From positions 1 through 18,346 of the forward strand of contig JAOUAY010000011.1 in assembly GCA_029860565.1 (NCBI GenBank): DNA of 18,346 bases, read 5' to 3'. The position numbers and the translations under genes are program-made. This stretch comes from Candidatus Nitrosopumilus sp. Its GTDB lineage: Archaea > Thermoproteota > Nitrososphaeria > Nitrososphaerales > Nitrosopumilaceae. Position 1 is the first letter of the stretch. Each line of letters starts with the position of its first letter. Of the stretch, positions 7,379 to 14,002 are shown one piece after another. The notes beneath the pieces are model-generated. The model had not been told where the DNA came from. It ran no database searches and saw only the letters and a program-made list of their open reading frames with translations.

Positions 7379-8671
7379 TTAAGATTTCATCATGTCAACA
7401 TCACGTGTTTCAGGATTAATTTTAACACCTACAAGTATTATCAAAGATCCAACAATTACAGTGATAGCAAGTAAAAAGGGAATTAGATTTTCATTATTGG
7501 ATAGCAAACTTACGGATATTAGAGGTGCCCAGGAGCCAAAAAGCAGACCTCCGTTATAAGCAAATCCACTTGCACTGTTTCGAATTCCAGTAGAAAATCG
7601 TTCAGACAAAAATGCGGGAATTGGTCCAAATCCTGTTGTTGCAACCATGATCAAAATTATTGTAAAAAGTATTCTTTCAAAAAATGTGCTTGCATTAAAT
7701 AATCCATACAACACTGGAACAGCAAGAATTGTGGCAGATACTGCAAAAACTGCAATTGCTTTCATTCTTCCAATAATCTGACTGAGATAGCCTGCAAAAA
7801 TCGTTCCACAAAGTGATGTAATGGTTGCAACTATCATCAATGATGCAACTTCTGATTTTTCCAGAGTCATGTAGTTTTGTAAGAATGTAGGAAAGAATCC
7901 CATTGTTGCATAGTATGAAAACATTAGCCCTGTCATCAAAATCAAAGCAAAAAAGAAACGTTTTCTTTCTTGTCTTGAAAAAAGCAATTTACGTATTGGT
8001 GATTTTTCTGTTTTGTGTTGTTTTGATTTAGTGAGCCAAGCTTCTGATTCTGTCATTTTAAATCTAATAAATAATGCAACAAGTCCTGGAATAATTCCTG
8101 TAAAAAACATCACTCTCCATCCAATTTCTGCAAACTGTTCAGCAGGAAACATGAATATTGTAAATTGAAATGCAATGGCAGCAATTACAAAACCAAAATT
8201 AAACCCACTTTGAAGAAATCCAGAAAGCAGACCTCTATGTTTTTTGGGCACTGTCTCCATTGTTATAACTGCACCACTTCCCCATTCTCCACCTGCAAAA
8301 AATCCTTGCAAAAATCTCAACATAATCAGAAAAAGTGGTGCCAACAATCCCACCATTTCCCATGTTGGCAATAATCCAGTTGCAAAGGTAGCAATTGAAA
8401 ATCCCATGATTGTGATTATCATAGATTTTTTACGTCCAAACTTATCACCAAAATTTCCAAAGAAGGCTCCACCAAAAGGACGCATTATCAAAGTGACCAC
8501 ATACGCTGCAAAAGTAGCAAGTAATGCAAACGTTGGATTAGCAAGTGGGAAAAATAGATCACTAATTAATGGGATTACCAACAACATCAAAACCAAGTCA
8601 TACCCATCAAGAGACCAGCCCAACCAGGAACCAAGAACTACTGTTTTTTGTTGTTTTGTTAATCCAAGCAA
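7379..8671 (-). CDS. MFS transporter, metabolite:H+ symporter (MHS)-like
   Basis: A 430-residue, 12-helix major facilitator. Visible signatures are D22-G-Y-D25 in helix 1 (GWSLDGYD), RPFGG (64-68), the loop 2-3 motif GNFGDKFGRKK (72-82), and RFLQGFFAGGEWG (119-131) in helix 4. These are typical of the MHS branch and of related carboxylate/sialate/aromatic acid importers. Substrates in this branch are mostly small organic acids or compatible solutes taken up with protons, but the actual substrate cannot be deduced. The start is TTG at 8671, because no ATG or GTG occurs in frame before the upstream stop at 8705-8707. It stands alone between two non-coding stretches, so it is probably a single-gene transcript. 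Organic-acid import in an autotroph would suggest mixotrophy, an inference only. Confidence 0.85.
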   Translation of the reverse strand: MLGLTKQQKTVVLGSWLGWSLDGYDLVLMLLVIPLISDLFFPLANPTFALLATFAAYVVTLIMRPFGGAFFGNFGDKFGRKKSMIITIMGFSIATFATGLLPTWEMVGLLAPLFLIMLRFLQGFFAGGEWGSGAVITMETVPKKHRGLLSGFLQSGFNFGFVIAAIAFQFTIFMFPAEQFAEIGWRVMFFTGIIPGLVALFIRFKMTESEAWLTKSKQHKTEKSPIRKLLFSRQERKRFFFALILMTGLMFSYYATMGFFPTFLQNYMTLEKSEVASLMIVATITSLCGTIFAGYLSQIIGRMKAIAVFAVSATILAVPVLYGLFNASTFFERILFTIILIMVATTGFGPIPAFLSERFSTGIRNSASGFAYNGGLLFGSWAPLISVSLLSNNENLIPFLLAITVIVGSLIILVGVKINPETRDVDMMKS

Positions 8672-9042
8672 TATTGTTTGAGTTAGAATTATGAGATTAA
8701 TTGTTTATTGATTAATAGGGGTTTGTATTTTGGACTAGTCAGGATCTGGAAAATCAAGGTTAATTACCCATATTTCAAGTATGAGTGATTTTTTGTTAAA
8801 ACACCAATAAACGTAAAGTACAGATTAATCATTTTTTTAGAATATAATTAGTCATTAGATGTTACATTCCAGATAGATTAAAAGAATTCTATAATCACAG
8901 TATGGCGATAAAATAGCATTCCCAGTTTTAAAAATAGATATCAAGACGAAAACAAAAACATAGAATATCAACAAAACAAGATTTAAAATGTCAAATCGGA
9001 CTTTACGATATTTTAAAAAAATAAAAAGAAAATAGTAGAGAT
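8672..9042. other. Non-coding stretch upstream of the MFS gene
   Basis: These 371 AT-rich bases lie between two leftward genes. The right end (about 9009-9036) carries the T-rich tail of the secreted cupredoxin transcript. The left end should hold the MFS promoter, with the AATTAATC-type sequence near 8695-8702 as a weak candidate. No open frame of useful length, tRNA or C/D box pair is visible. Confidence 0.5.
9009..9036 (-). terminator. T-rich terminator of the secreted cupredoxin gene
   Basis: Read leftward, the stretch just past the stop at 9043 has runs of T (TTTTCTTTTTATTTTTTT). This is the usual archaeal intrinsic termination signal, with no stem-loop needed. Confidence 0.5.
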
Positions 9043-9909
9043 TTACAGTCTTGGCATTATTCGTGATTTTGTAGATACTGCAATAATGCTGATTATAGAT
9101 ACTGCCAAAATCATCATTGCAATGGTTCCAAATTCTGGTACCACTTGTGTTGTTGCAATTTCACCAAATACTTCTTGATATTGTTCACCATGTCCAAATC
9201 CAACTGCATTAACAGTAATTGTAACAGGATCATCATCAGATGCGTCAATGGTCAAAGCATTTGTGGTGTGGGTGTTAGTTATTGTGCCTTCATGCATATG
9301 TCCTTCTTCATTTAGCAATACAATTGTTCCATGTATTGCCTGTATGTTGTAGGTAATATGCTCTGCAGGATTATCTTTCAAGTCTGTAATTGTGACATCT
9401 ATAGTTATCGTCTCATTTGCGTATCCATCACTAGATACAATATTTGCAACAAGATTATCAACTTGGGTATTTGATTCAATAGTTGAGCCTATTGTAATTG
9501 TGCTCAAATCTTTTTCTACATCTTCACCCATAGTTACAAAAACTTTTCCTAGCATCCAGGGATGAACCATACAAAAGTAATCGTATTCTCCAAGTGTGTC
9601 AAATGTATGTGAGAATGTTGCACCTGCCATAAACAAACTACTATCAAAGAGTCCATCAGCACCAACAGCAGTAGTTCCACTGGTCACAGTATGTGCTGCA
9701 GTATCATCGTTGCTCCACACAACCTCATCACCAGGATGAATTGTTACCAGGTATGGAAGAAAACATTCATTTGTTTCCTCACATCCAGGTACAGAAGTTC
9801 CTTGTGGAACACTAACTGATACCTGTTCAGCAGAAGCAAACGGCACTGTAGTCATTATGATCCCAGTAAGAATCATAGAAGTCAGCACTAGTTTCTGAGT
9901 ATTATTCAT
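9043..9909 (-). CDS. Secreted plastocyanin-like copper protein with PEFG C-terminal sorting signal
   Basis: A 288-residue exported protein. Residues 1-27 form a signal peptide with a likely cut after FASA. A cupredoxin domain (about 28-127) has all type 1 copper ligands: H73, C113, H116, M119 in C-x2-H-P-W-M. C43 and C49 may form a disulfide. Residues 135-250 look like a second beta-sandwich with several histidines (H193, H204, H206, H214, H240). The C-terminus has VPEFG (257-261), a hydrophobic helix and a basic tail, the PEFG-CTERM arrangement known from Thaumarchaeota and thought to direct surface processing. The protein is probably an extracellular or S-layer-space electron carrier or copper protein. 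A TATA-like element lies 26 bases before the ATG at 9909. Confidence 0.9.
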   Translation of the reverse strand: MNNTQKLVLTSMILTGIIMTTVPFASAEQVSVSVPQGTSVPGCEETNECFLPYLVTIHPGDEVVWSNDDTAAHTVTSGTTAVGADGLFDSSLFMAGATFSHTFDTLGEYDYFCMVHPWMLGKVFVTMGEDVEKDLSTITIGSTIESNTQVDNLVANIVSSDGYANETITIDVTITDLKDNPAEHITYNIQAIHGTIVLLNEEGHMHEGTITNTHTTNALTIDASDDDPVTITVNAVGFGHGEQYQEVFGEIATTQVVPEFGTIAMMILAVSIISIIAVSTKSRIMPRL

Positions 9910-9930
9910 TACAAATATGACTCAGAATGA

Positions 9931-9940
9931 GGATAAAAGA
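9931..9940 (-). promoter_or_regulatory. TATA-like box of the secreted cupredoxin gene
   Basis: Read leftward the element is TCTTTTATCC, centred about 26 bases before the ATG at 9909. No Shine-Dalgarno is present, consistent with a leaderless mRNA. Confidence 0.45.
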
Positions 9941-10237
9941 CTTCATACACAAATTTGACTTGTCAATTATCCATACATGACAATAGATACAGGAATTTCA
10001 CTAGCAGTGCAAAAAAATTTCAAACATCAAGATTAAGAACGGTAATTTTTGTAGATTCACCATACAGATTATGACAAAATATGAATCGTGAAATTTTAGA
10101 AAAACACTAAATTATACTTGTAACACTTGAGAGTTTCTTTACTCTTGATTGCATTTTCAGATAAAAATAGACTTCATTGTAACATCTTGTTTAATCAACT
10201 TGAAGTAAATATGCCTCGTTTGACGAATGGTTTTGAA

Positions 10238-10245
10238 TTAAATAT
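10238..10245 (+). promoter_or_regulatory. TATA box of the DUF2024 gene
   Basis: TTAAATAT is centred about 25 bases before the ATG at 10266, with a pyrimidine-rich stretch between. This is a clear leaderless-type promoter. Confidence 0.55.
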
Positions 10246-10265
10246 CCCTTTTTTTAATTACATTT

Positions 10266-10523
10266 ATGGAAATTCACGTATACGACACTTATGTCAAAGC
10301 AGCAGACGGTCATACCATGCACTTTGATGTAATTACTGGTGAAAAAGATCACGACAAAGCCCTCGTATATGGCAAAGAGTGGTTAAAATCAGTCGGTGAA
10401 GAACAAGCAGAAATGACTACAAATGAATGTACATTCTGTCACTCACAAGGAGCACCAGAGCCTGTTGAACAGGCAATTAAGGAAAACGGCTACTTTATCC
10501 AGAAAATGGAAGGCTGTCCTTAA
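10266..10523 (+). CDS. DUF2024 family protein
   Basis: An 85-residue protein matching the DUF2024 family along its whole length. It has the opening strand EIHVYDTYVKAADGHTMHFD, then TGEKDHDKALVYGKEWL, the CTFCHSQ motif (C55, C58, H59) and the ending GYFIQKMEGCP with C84. The family is small, scattered through bacteria and archaea, and has no established biochemical role. The conserved CxxCH and the terminal Cys suggest metal binding or thiol chemistry, which is inference. The ATG at 10266 is preceded by a TATA box at leaderless spacing. A pyrimidine-rich terminator follows the stop. Confidence 0.87.
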   Translation: MEIHVYDTYVKAADGHTMHFDVITGEKDHDKALVYGKEWLKSVGEEQAEMTTNECTFCHSQGAPEPVEQAIKENGYFIQKMEGCP

Positions 10524-10525
10524 AC

Positions 10526-10542
10526 ATTTTTCCTTTTTCTTC
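10526..10542 (+). terminator. Pyrimidine-rich terminator after DUF2024
   Basis: CATTTTTCCTTTTTCTT starts three bases after the DUF2024 stop codon. It fits an archaeal T-tract terminator separating this gene from the mini-protein gene at 10581. Confidence 0.4.
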
Positions 10543-10580
10543 AAGAAAATATTTTTTAGATTAATCAATGTAGGGTTAGC

Positions 10581-10766
10581 ATGTCTGAACACAAATATTC
10601 AAAGTGGACAGTTGAAGGAGACAAGAAAACAGAATGGATTTGTGGATGTTTTCAAACAGCTGATAATTATTTTAAATTCTGTGATATACACAATATAACT
10701 TTGAAAAAAGCAATTCAAGCTCAAATTGACGAACTAGATATGACATTAATTGTAGAAGAAGATTAG
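10581..10766 (+). CDS. Cys/His-rich mini-protein, unknown
   Basis: A 61-residue protein with no family I recognise. Residues 20-37 contain CGC (C21, C23) and later CDIH (C34, H37). The C-x-C plus C-x2-H set could bind one zinc ion. The N-terminus is polar (SEHKYSKWTVEGDKKTEWIC) and the C-terminus is an amphipathic acidic helix (LKKAIQAQIDELDMTLIVEED). It may be a DNA/RNA- or protein-binding knuckle. Its last 4 bases overlap the end of the convergent pyrophosphatase gene. The sensible composition, the ATG start and the position in an otherwise unused gap support it as a real gene. Confidence 0.6.
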   Translation: MSEHKYSKWTVEGDKKTEWICGCFQTADNYFKFCDIHNITLKKAIQAQIDELDMTLIVEED

Positions 10767-12802
10767 ATAGCAATGATTGCAACAAATGCAGATACGAAGA
10801 CAATTGCAATTGTATTAAGTAATTTTATGACAGTGTTAAGTGCAGGACCTGCGGTATCTTTGTAAGGATCACCAATAATATCACCCACTACTGCAACTTT
10901 ATGTACCTCAGAACCTTTTTCTCCTTTCATTTCAACTAGTTTCTTTGCATTATCCCATGCACCGCCAGTATTTGCTAAGTGGTATGCTAACAATATTCCA
11001 GTTACAACTGCACCCATTAACAATCCAGCTACTGCAGTTGGGCCTAACAAAATTCCTAAAATTATTGGAGAGGTAATTGCCACAATAGCTGGTTTCCAAA
11101 GTTCTTTAATCGAAGCAACAGTTGCAATGTCTACACATTTAGCATAATCAGGTTTTGAAGTTCCAGCAAGAATTCCAGAATCTGCTTTGAATTGTCGTCT
11201 AACTTCATCGACCATTTTTCCTGCAGCTCTTGAAACACCGTTAATGAGCTGACCTGTAATGATAAATGGAATTAAACCGCCAATTAGTAATCCGACGATA
11301 ATTGCAGGATTTGTTAAACTATAATCTAAATCTAATATGCCTGCGAAAACATGAGCTGCTTCAAATTGAAATGCCTGAATCATTGCTAGCGCAGCTAATG
11401 CGGCACTGGCAATAGCAAACCCTTTAGTAACAGCTTTGGTCGTATTTCCAACTGCATCGATTTCATCAGTGACTCTACGATTTTCTTCACCCATTCCAGT
11501 CATCTCAACAATACCACCCGCATTATCTGCAATTGGACCAAACGCATCAATACTTAGCACAATTCCTGCCAGACTTAACATTGCCATTGCAGTCATAGCA
11601 GTACCAAAAATTCCATATAATACAGGATCTGCACCTTCAGGAGCTGCATTGGATGCAAGGCTATAAGATAAGATAATGGCAATAACTATTGCAATCATAA
11701 ATGGTCCAGTTGATTGCATACCTTTGATAATTCCCATTAAAGTTAATGATGCATATCCCCATTTTGCAGAGTCTGCAATTTCCTTTACAGGACTTTTTTT
11801 GTAACTTGTATAGTAATCAGTAATTTTTTGAATTACAGGAACTAAAATAACACCAAGCACGGTAGAGCCAAACAAAGCATACGATGCGGGAGAGTCACCA
11901 ATAAATTGTGTGATAAAAATATAATTCAATCCTATTGCAATTGCTGCTGAAACATAAAATGAACGATTAAGAGGTTTCATAACATCAGTGATATTTTTAG
12001 AACCAACAATTACAACTCCAATAATGGATGCAATCATTCCAGAAGAACCAATGAGTATCGGATAAAGGAAAAAATTCGGTGCACCAATTAATGCTGCAAT
12101 TAATAATGCCGCAAGCACTGTAACGATGTAAGATTCATAAATATCAGATCCCATTCCTGCTGCATCACCAACATTATCTCCCACATTATCTGCAATAGTT
12201 GCAGGATTTCTAGGATCATCTTCAGGTATATTTACTTCTACTTTTCCCACTAAATCAGCACCCATATCTGCTGCCTTTGTAAAAATACCACCACCAATTC
12301 TAATGAATAATGCAATTAGACTTGCTCCAATACCAACACCTGCAATTGTGATTGGATCTGGGAAAATTAAGTATAATCCAGTAATGGCTAAAAGAGCCAT
12401 TGCAGGAACTGCCAAACCCACTGTAGCTCCACCTCTAAAGGCCATAGCAAAAGTCTTTCCAAGACCACTGCCACTAAGATTTGCAGCTCTCACTGCTGCT
12501 TTTACAGTAATTTTTAATGAGATAACTCCTGCAACTGCAGATAATGTTGCACCCACTGCAAATGCAATTCCATTTGAGGGTTGAAGAAATACACCAATAA
12601 TTACAGATAATGCTATTGCGACAGGAATAATAATTTTCATTTCTCTCTTTAGAAATGCTGCAGCACCTTCTTTTACAGCGTTTGAAATGTCCATCATTTC
12701 TTTGGTTCCAGGTGGTTGTTTTGTAATCCAAAATACCAACCCACCAGCAACTAAAAACGATGTAATTGCTGCAATAAATGGGAGAATTTCTGAAAATTGC
12801 AC
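10763..12802 (-). CDS. hppA: Membrane-bound proton-translocating pyrophosphatase, K+-independent type
   Basis: A 679-residue integral membrane pyrophosphatase with about 16 helices, which couples PPi hydrolysis to cation export. The catalytic motifs are intact: DDPRNPA (195-201), DNVGDNVGD (205-213), FGPIADNAGG (421-430), NTGGAWDNAKK (611-621) and GDPYKDTAGP (644-653). The determinant region reads GNTTKAVTKG. K456 and T459 are the pair found in K+-independent enzymes, whereas K+-dependent ones have Ala at the first position. H+ rather than Na+ pumping is therefore most likely. It would recover energy from PPi released in biosynthesis, useful for an energy-limited autotroph. The start is GTG at 12802, with a strong TATA box 24 bases upstream, so it is probably leaderless. 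Confidence 0.96.
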   Translation of the reverse strand: MQFSEILPFIAAITSFLVAGGLVFWITKQPPGTKEMMDISNAVKEGAAAFLKREMKIIIPVAIALSVIIGVFLQPSNGIAFAVGATLSAVAGVISLKITVKAAVRAANLSGSGLGKTFAMAFRGGATVGLAVPAMALLAITGLYLIFPDPITIAGVGIGASLIALFIRIGGGIFTKAADMGADLVGKVEVNIPEDDPRNPATIADNVGDNVGDAAGMGSDIYESYIVTVLAALLIAALIGAPNFFLYPILIGSSGMIASIIGVVIVGSKNITDVMKPLNRSFYVSAAIAIGLNYIFITQFIGDSPASYALFGSTVLGVILVPVIQKITDYYTSYKKSPVKEIADSAKWGYASLTLMGIIKGMQSTGPFMIAIVIAIILSYSLASNAAPEGADPVLYGIFGTAMTAMAMLSLAGIVLSIDAFGPIADNAGGIVEMTGMGEENRRVTDEIDAVGNTTKAVTKGFAIASAALAALAMIQAFQFEAAHVFAGILDLDYSLTNPAIIVGLLIGGLIPFIITGQLINGVSRAAGKMVDEVRRQFKADSGILAGTSKPDYAKCVDIATVASIKELWKPAIVAITSPIILGILLGPTAVAGLLMGAVVTGILLAYHLANTGGAWDNAKKLVEMKGEKGSEVHKVAVVGDIIGDPYKDTAGPALNTVIKLLNTIAIVFVSAFVAIIAI

Positions 12803-12822
12803 AAAATACTTTGCTTGGACAA

Positions 12823-12830
12823 TTATATAA
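12823..12830 (-). promoter_or_regulatory. TATA box of hppA
   Basis: TTATATAA reads the same on both strands and is centred about 24 bases upstream of the GTG at 12802. It lies just past the stop of the leftward SprT-like gene, so hppA has its own promoter despite the tight spacing. Confidence 0.65.
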
Positions 12831-12838
12831 GAAATAAA

Positions 12839-13216
12839 TCAAATAGTGATGGTTTTACTTCTTTTTCTATATGGTAGAAAGGATTTTCCCTTAAGTCCCC
12901 GCCTAACCAATTTGTTGAATCTTTTTCCATGTGCAAGATATGGAAATCTCATATGGATCAATTCGTGAACTATAGTATTTTCCAGAGTTTTCTCATCTGG
13001 GATTTTTCTTACATTGATAAAAACTAGATTATGTTGAAGATAAGATACACCATAATACTTGTAAGCAGAAGTTCTTCTCCCCTCAGTCATTTCACGAGGC
13101 ATGTCCAAAACTTCTTTTGTGGTAAGTAGCATTTGTGGCTCTGAAATGGAAAACCTATTAGAATACACTCCGACTTTTTCCAAAATCTGCAGTGTAAGTT
13201 CAGGATCTAGTTTCAC
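12839..13216 (-). CDS. SprT-like zinc metalloprotease domain protein
   Basis: A 125-residue protein with a zinc-protease signature H84-E-L-I-H88 followed by H96-G after seven residues. It reads HELIHMRFPYLAHGKRF, like the SprT/YgjP group, where the third histidine comes in HG-x-x-F. The N-terminal part (LTLQILEKVGVYSNRF) and the central strand (LVFINVRKIPDEKTLENTIV) fit the minimal metzincin-like core. Eukaryotic relatives cut DNA-protein crosslinks; bacterial ones are poorly known, so the substrate is uncertain. The basic C-terminus (KGKSFLPYRKRSKT) may contact nucleic acid. The start is GTG at 13216, with a TATA-like element 27 bases upstream. It ends 36 bases before hppA starts. Confidence 0.75.
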   Translation of the reverse strand: MKLDPELTLQILEKVGVYSNRFSISEPQMLLTTKEVLDMPREMTEGRRTSAYKYYGVSYLQHNLVFINVRKIPDEKTLENTIVHELIHMRFPYLAHGKRFNKLVRRGLKGKSFLPYRKRSKTITI

Positions 13217-13239
13217 AGATATTCTTTAAAAAAAATGAT

Positions 13240-13247
13240 GTTTATCC
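13240..13247 (-). promoter_or_regulatory. TATA-like box of the SprT-like gene
   Basis: Read leftward this is GGATAAAC, centred 27 bases before the GTG at 13216, with a T-rich stretch between. Spacing fits a leaderless transcript. Confidence 0.4.
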
Positions 13248-13434
13248 TGAAATGTCAGTATTTTGTATATTCACAACTAAACGTAGTTGACACCAATCAA
13301 GTATTCCGTTTTGTATAGATGCCAAGATTGAAAATAAAAAATACATTTTATTCAAATCGTTATTTTTGAATTTTATTAATTTTGAAATGCCAATAAAGGT
13401 AAAAAATGATGTTTCTATAAAATCATGAATTAAC

Positions 13435-13494
13435 AGGGTCAGAAGGTTTAGTAGAGTAATCACAAATCATACAGCCACCGTCTCATCATACCCC
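13435..13494 (-). ncRNA. Candidate C/D box guide RNA (sRNA)
   Basis: Read leftward, a perfect C box AUGAUGA (13489-13483) and a perfect D box CUGA (13442-13439) span 51 bases, the normal archaeal size. Between them are, in order, a 12-base guide GACGGUGGCUGU, a D'-like AUGA (13470-13467), a 3-base loop, a C'-like GUGAUUA (13463-13457) and a 14-base guide CUCUACUAAACCUU. Flanks GGGG (13494-13491) and CCCU (13438-13435) pair and leave a UAU bulge, the K-turn geometry bound by L7Ae. Such RNAs guide 2'-O-methylation of rRNA or tRNA by fibrillarin. The element begins 2 bases past the dephospho-CoA kinase stop codon, so it could be processed from that gene's 3' UTR. Targets were not identified. Confidence 0.68.
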
Positions 13495-13496
13495 AA

Positions 13497-13991
13497 TTAT
13501 TCCATTAAATCAAGTAGTGTTTGTGCTTTATTTCTAATTTCGGAAGTAATTTTCACTATAACAAGCCCTTCATTTGGTTGACCATACAAAACAACAGCAT
13601 TTTCAGGTGCATAAACACATACTGGAAGTACTAAAAGATCTTCCTCACCAGTAACAAAAAGTCTCACCGGAGGTTGTAATACAAATGCCTTTTTTATTAC
13701 AGACATACTTTGAGAAGTGATTTCTGCTGCAGGATTTTCAACAATCAATTCGGTTGTATTTTCTAATTTTGGCGGTTCTCTTTTCTCTCTTTTTTCCTGA
13801 CCATCGATAATTTGCAGGGATGGGATTAAACCAAAATCTATCATCTTTTCTGTGGTTCTATCACCAACAGAAATTACATACGAACTTTCTGAAATGTGTT
13901 TTTGGATATTGGTTTTATCAGCTTGACTTTCAGGTAAAAGTATCCCCAAAGGAATTTTCAACTGCTCTCTTAGAGAATCAGGTAATTTCAC
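13497..13991 (-). CDS. GTP-dependent dephospho-CoA kinase (DUF359 family)
   Basis: A 164-residue protein of the archaeal DUF359 family, shown in Thermococcus to phosphorylate dephospho-CoA with GTP as the last step of coenzyme A synthesis. Characteristic blocks are VGDRTTEKMIDFGLIPSL (42-59), IIDGQEKR (61-68), ENPAAEIT (85-92), VTGEEDLLVLP (113-123) and YGQPNEGLVIV (136-146). The last is almost diagnostic. Length is typical. The start is GTG at 13991, 11 bases after the stop of the Mrp gene, so the two are probably co-transcribed. A candidate C/D box RNA starts 2 bases beyond its stop. Confidence 0.9.
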   Translation of the reverse strand: MKLPDSLREQLKIPLGILLPESQADKTNIQKHISESSYVISVGDRTTEKMIDFGLIPSLQIIDGQEKREKREPPKLENTTELIVENPAAEITSQSMSVIKKAFVLQPPVRLFVTGEEDLLVLPVCVYAPENAVVLYGQPNEGLVIVKITSEIRNKAQTLLDLME

Positions 13992-14002
13992 ATGAATCGA
14001 GA

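Larger units (their letters stand above)
9910..10265. other. Divergent non-coding region
   Basis: These 356 bases lie between the secreted cupredoxin (leftward) and the DUF2024 gene (rightward). Both ends hold TATA-like boxes at leaderless spacing. In the middle there is an AAATTATAC element (about 10109-10117) and a small inverted repeat, GAGAGT/ACTCTT with a 6-base loop (10129-10146), not followed by a T run. A 66-codon frame at 10127-10327 overlaps the real gene and looks non-coding. No tRNA or C/D box RNA is visible. Confidence 0.5.

Noticed and set aside
7386..7392. C box-like ATGATGA on the minus strand at the end of the MFS gene
   Set aside because: No CUGA D box follows within about 60 bases and there is no closing stem, so it is not a C/D RNA.
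8244..8681. 145-codon plus-strand frame inside the MFS gene
   Set aside because: Antisense shadow of the transporter; repetitive Asn/Pro/Lys composition and no domain.
10129..10146. Small inverted repeat GAGAGT/ACTCTT as terminator or riboswitch
   Set aside because: Only six pairs with one G-T, no T run after it, and no gene end nearby; kept only as a note in the non-coding region.
10127..10327. 66-codon open frame on the plus strand
   Set aside because: Overlaps the start of the clearly real DUF2024 gene in another frame and the promoter region; the translation has no domain-like pattern.
12474..12842. 122-codon Cys- and Ser-rich frame on the minus strand
   Set aside because: It is another frame of hppA; the cysteine-rich look comes from reading hydrophobic codons out of phase.
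13242..13463. 73-codon open frame on the minus strand in the gap between the SprT-like and dephospho-CoA kinase genes
   Set aside because: Composition is a low-complexity hydrophobic reading of AT-rich DNA, no recognisable domain, and its 5' end overlaps the candidate guide RNA. Probably non-coding.
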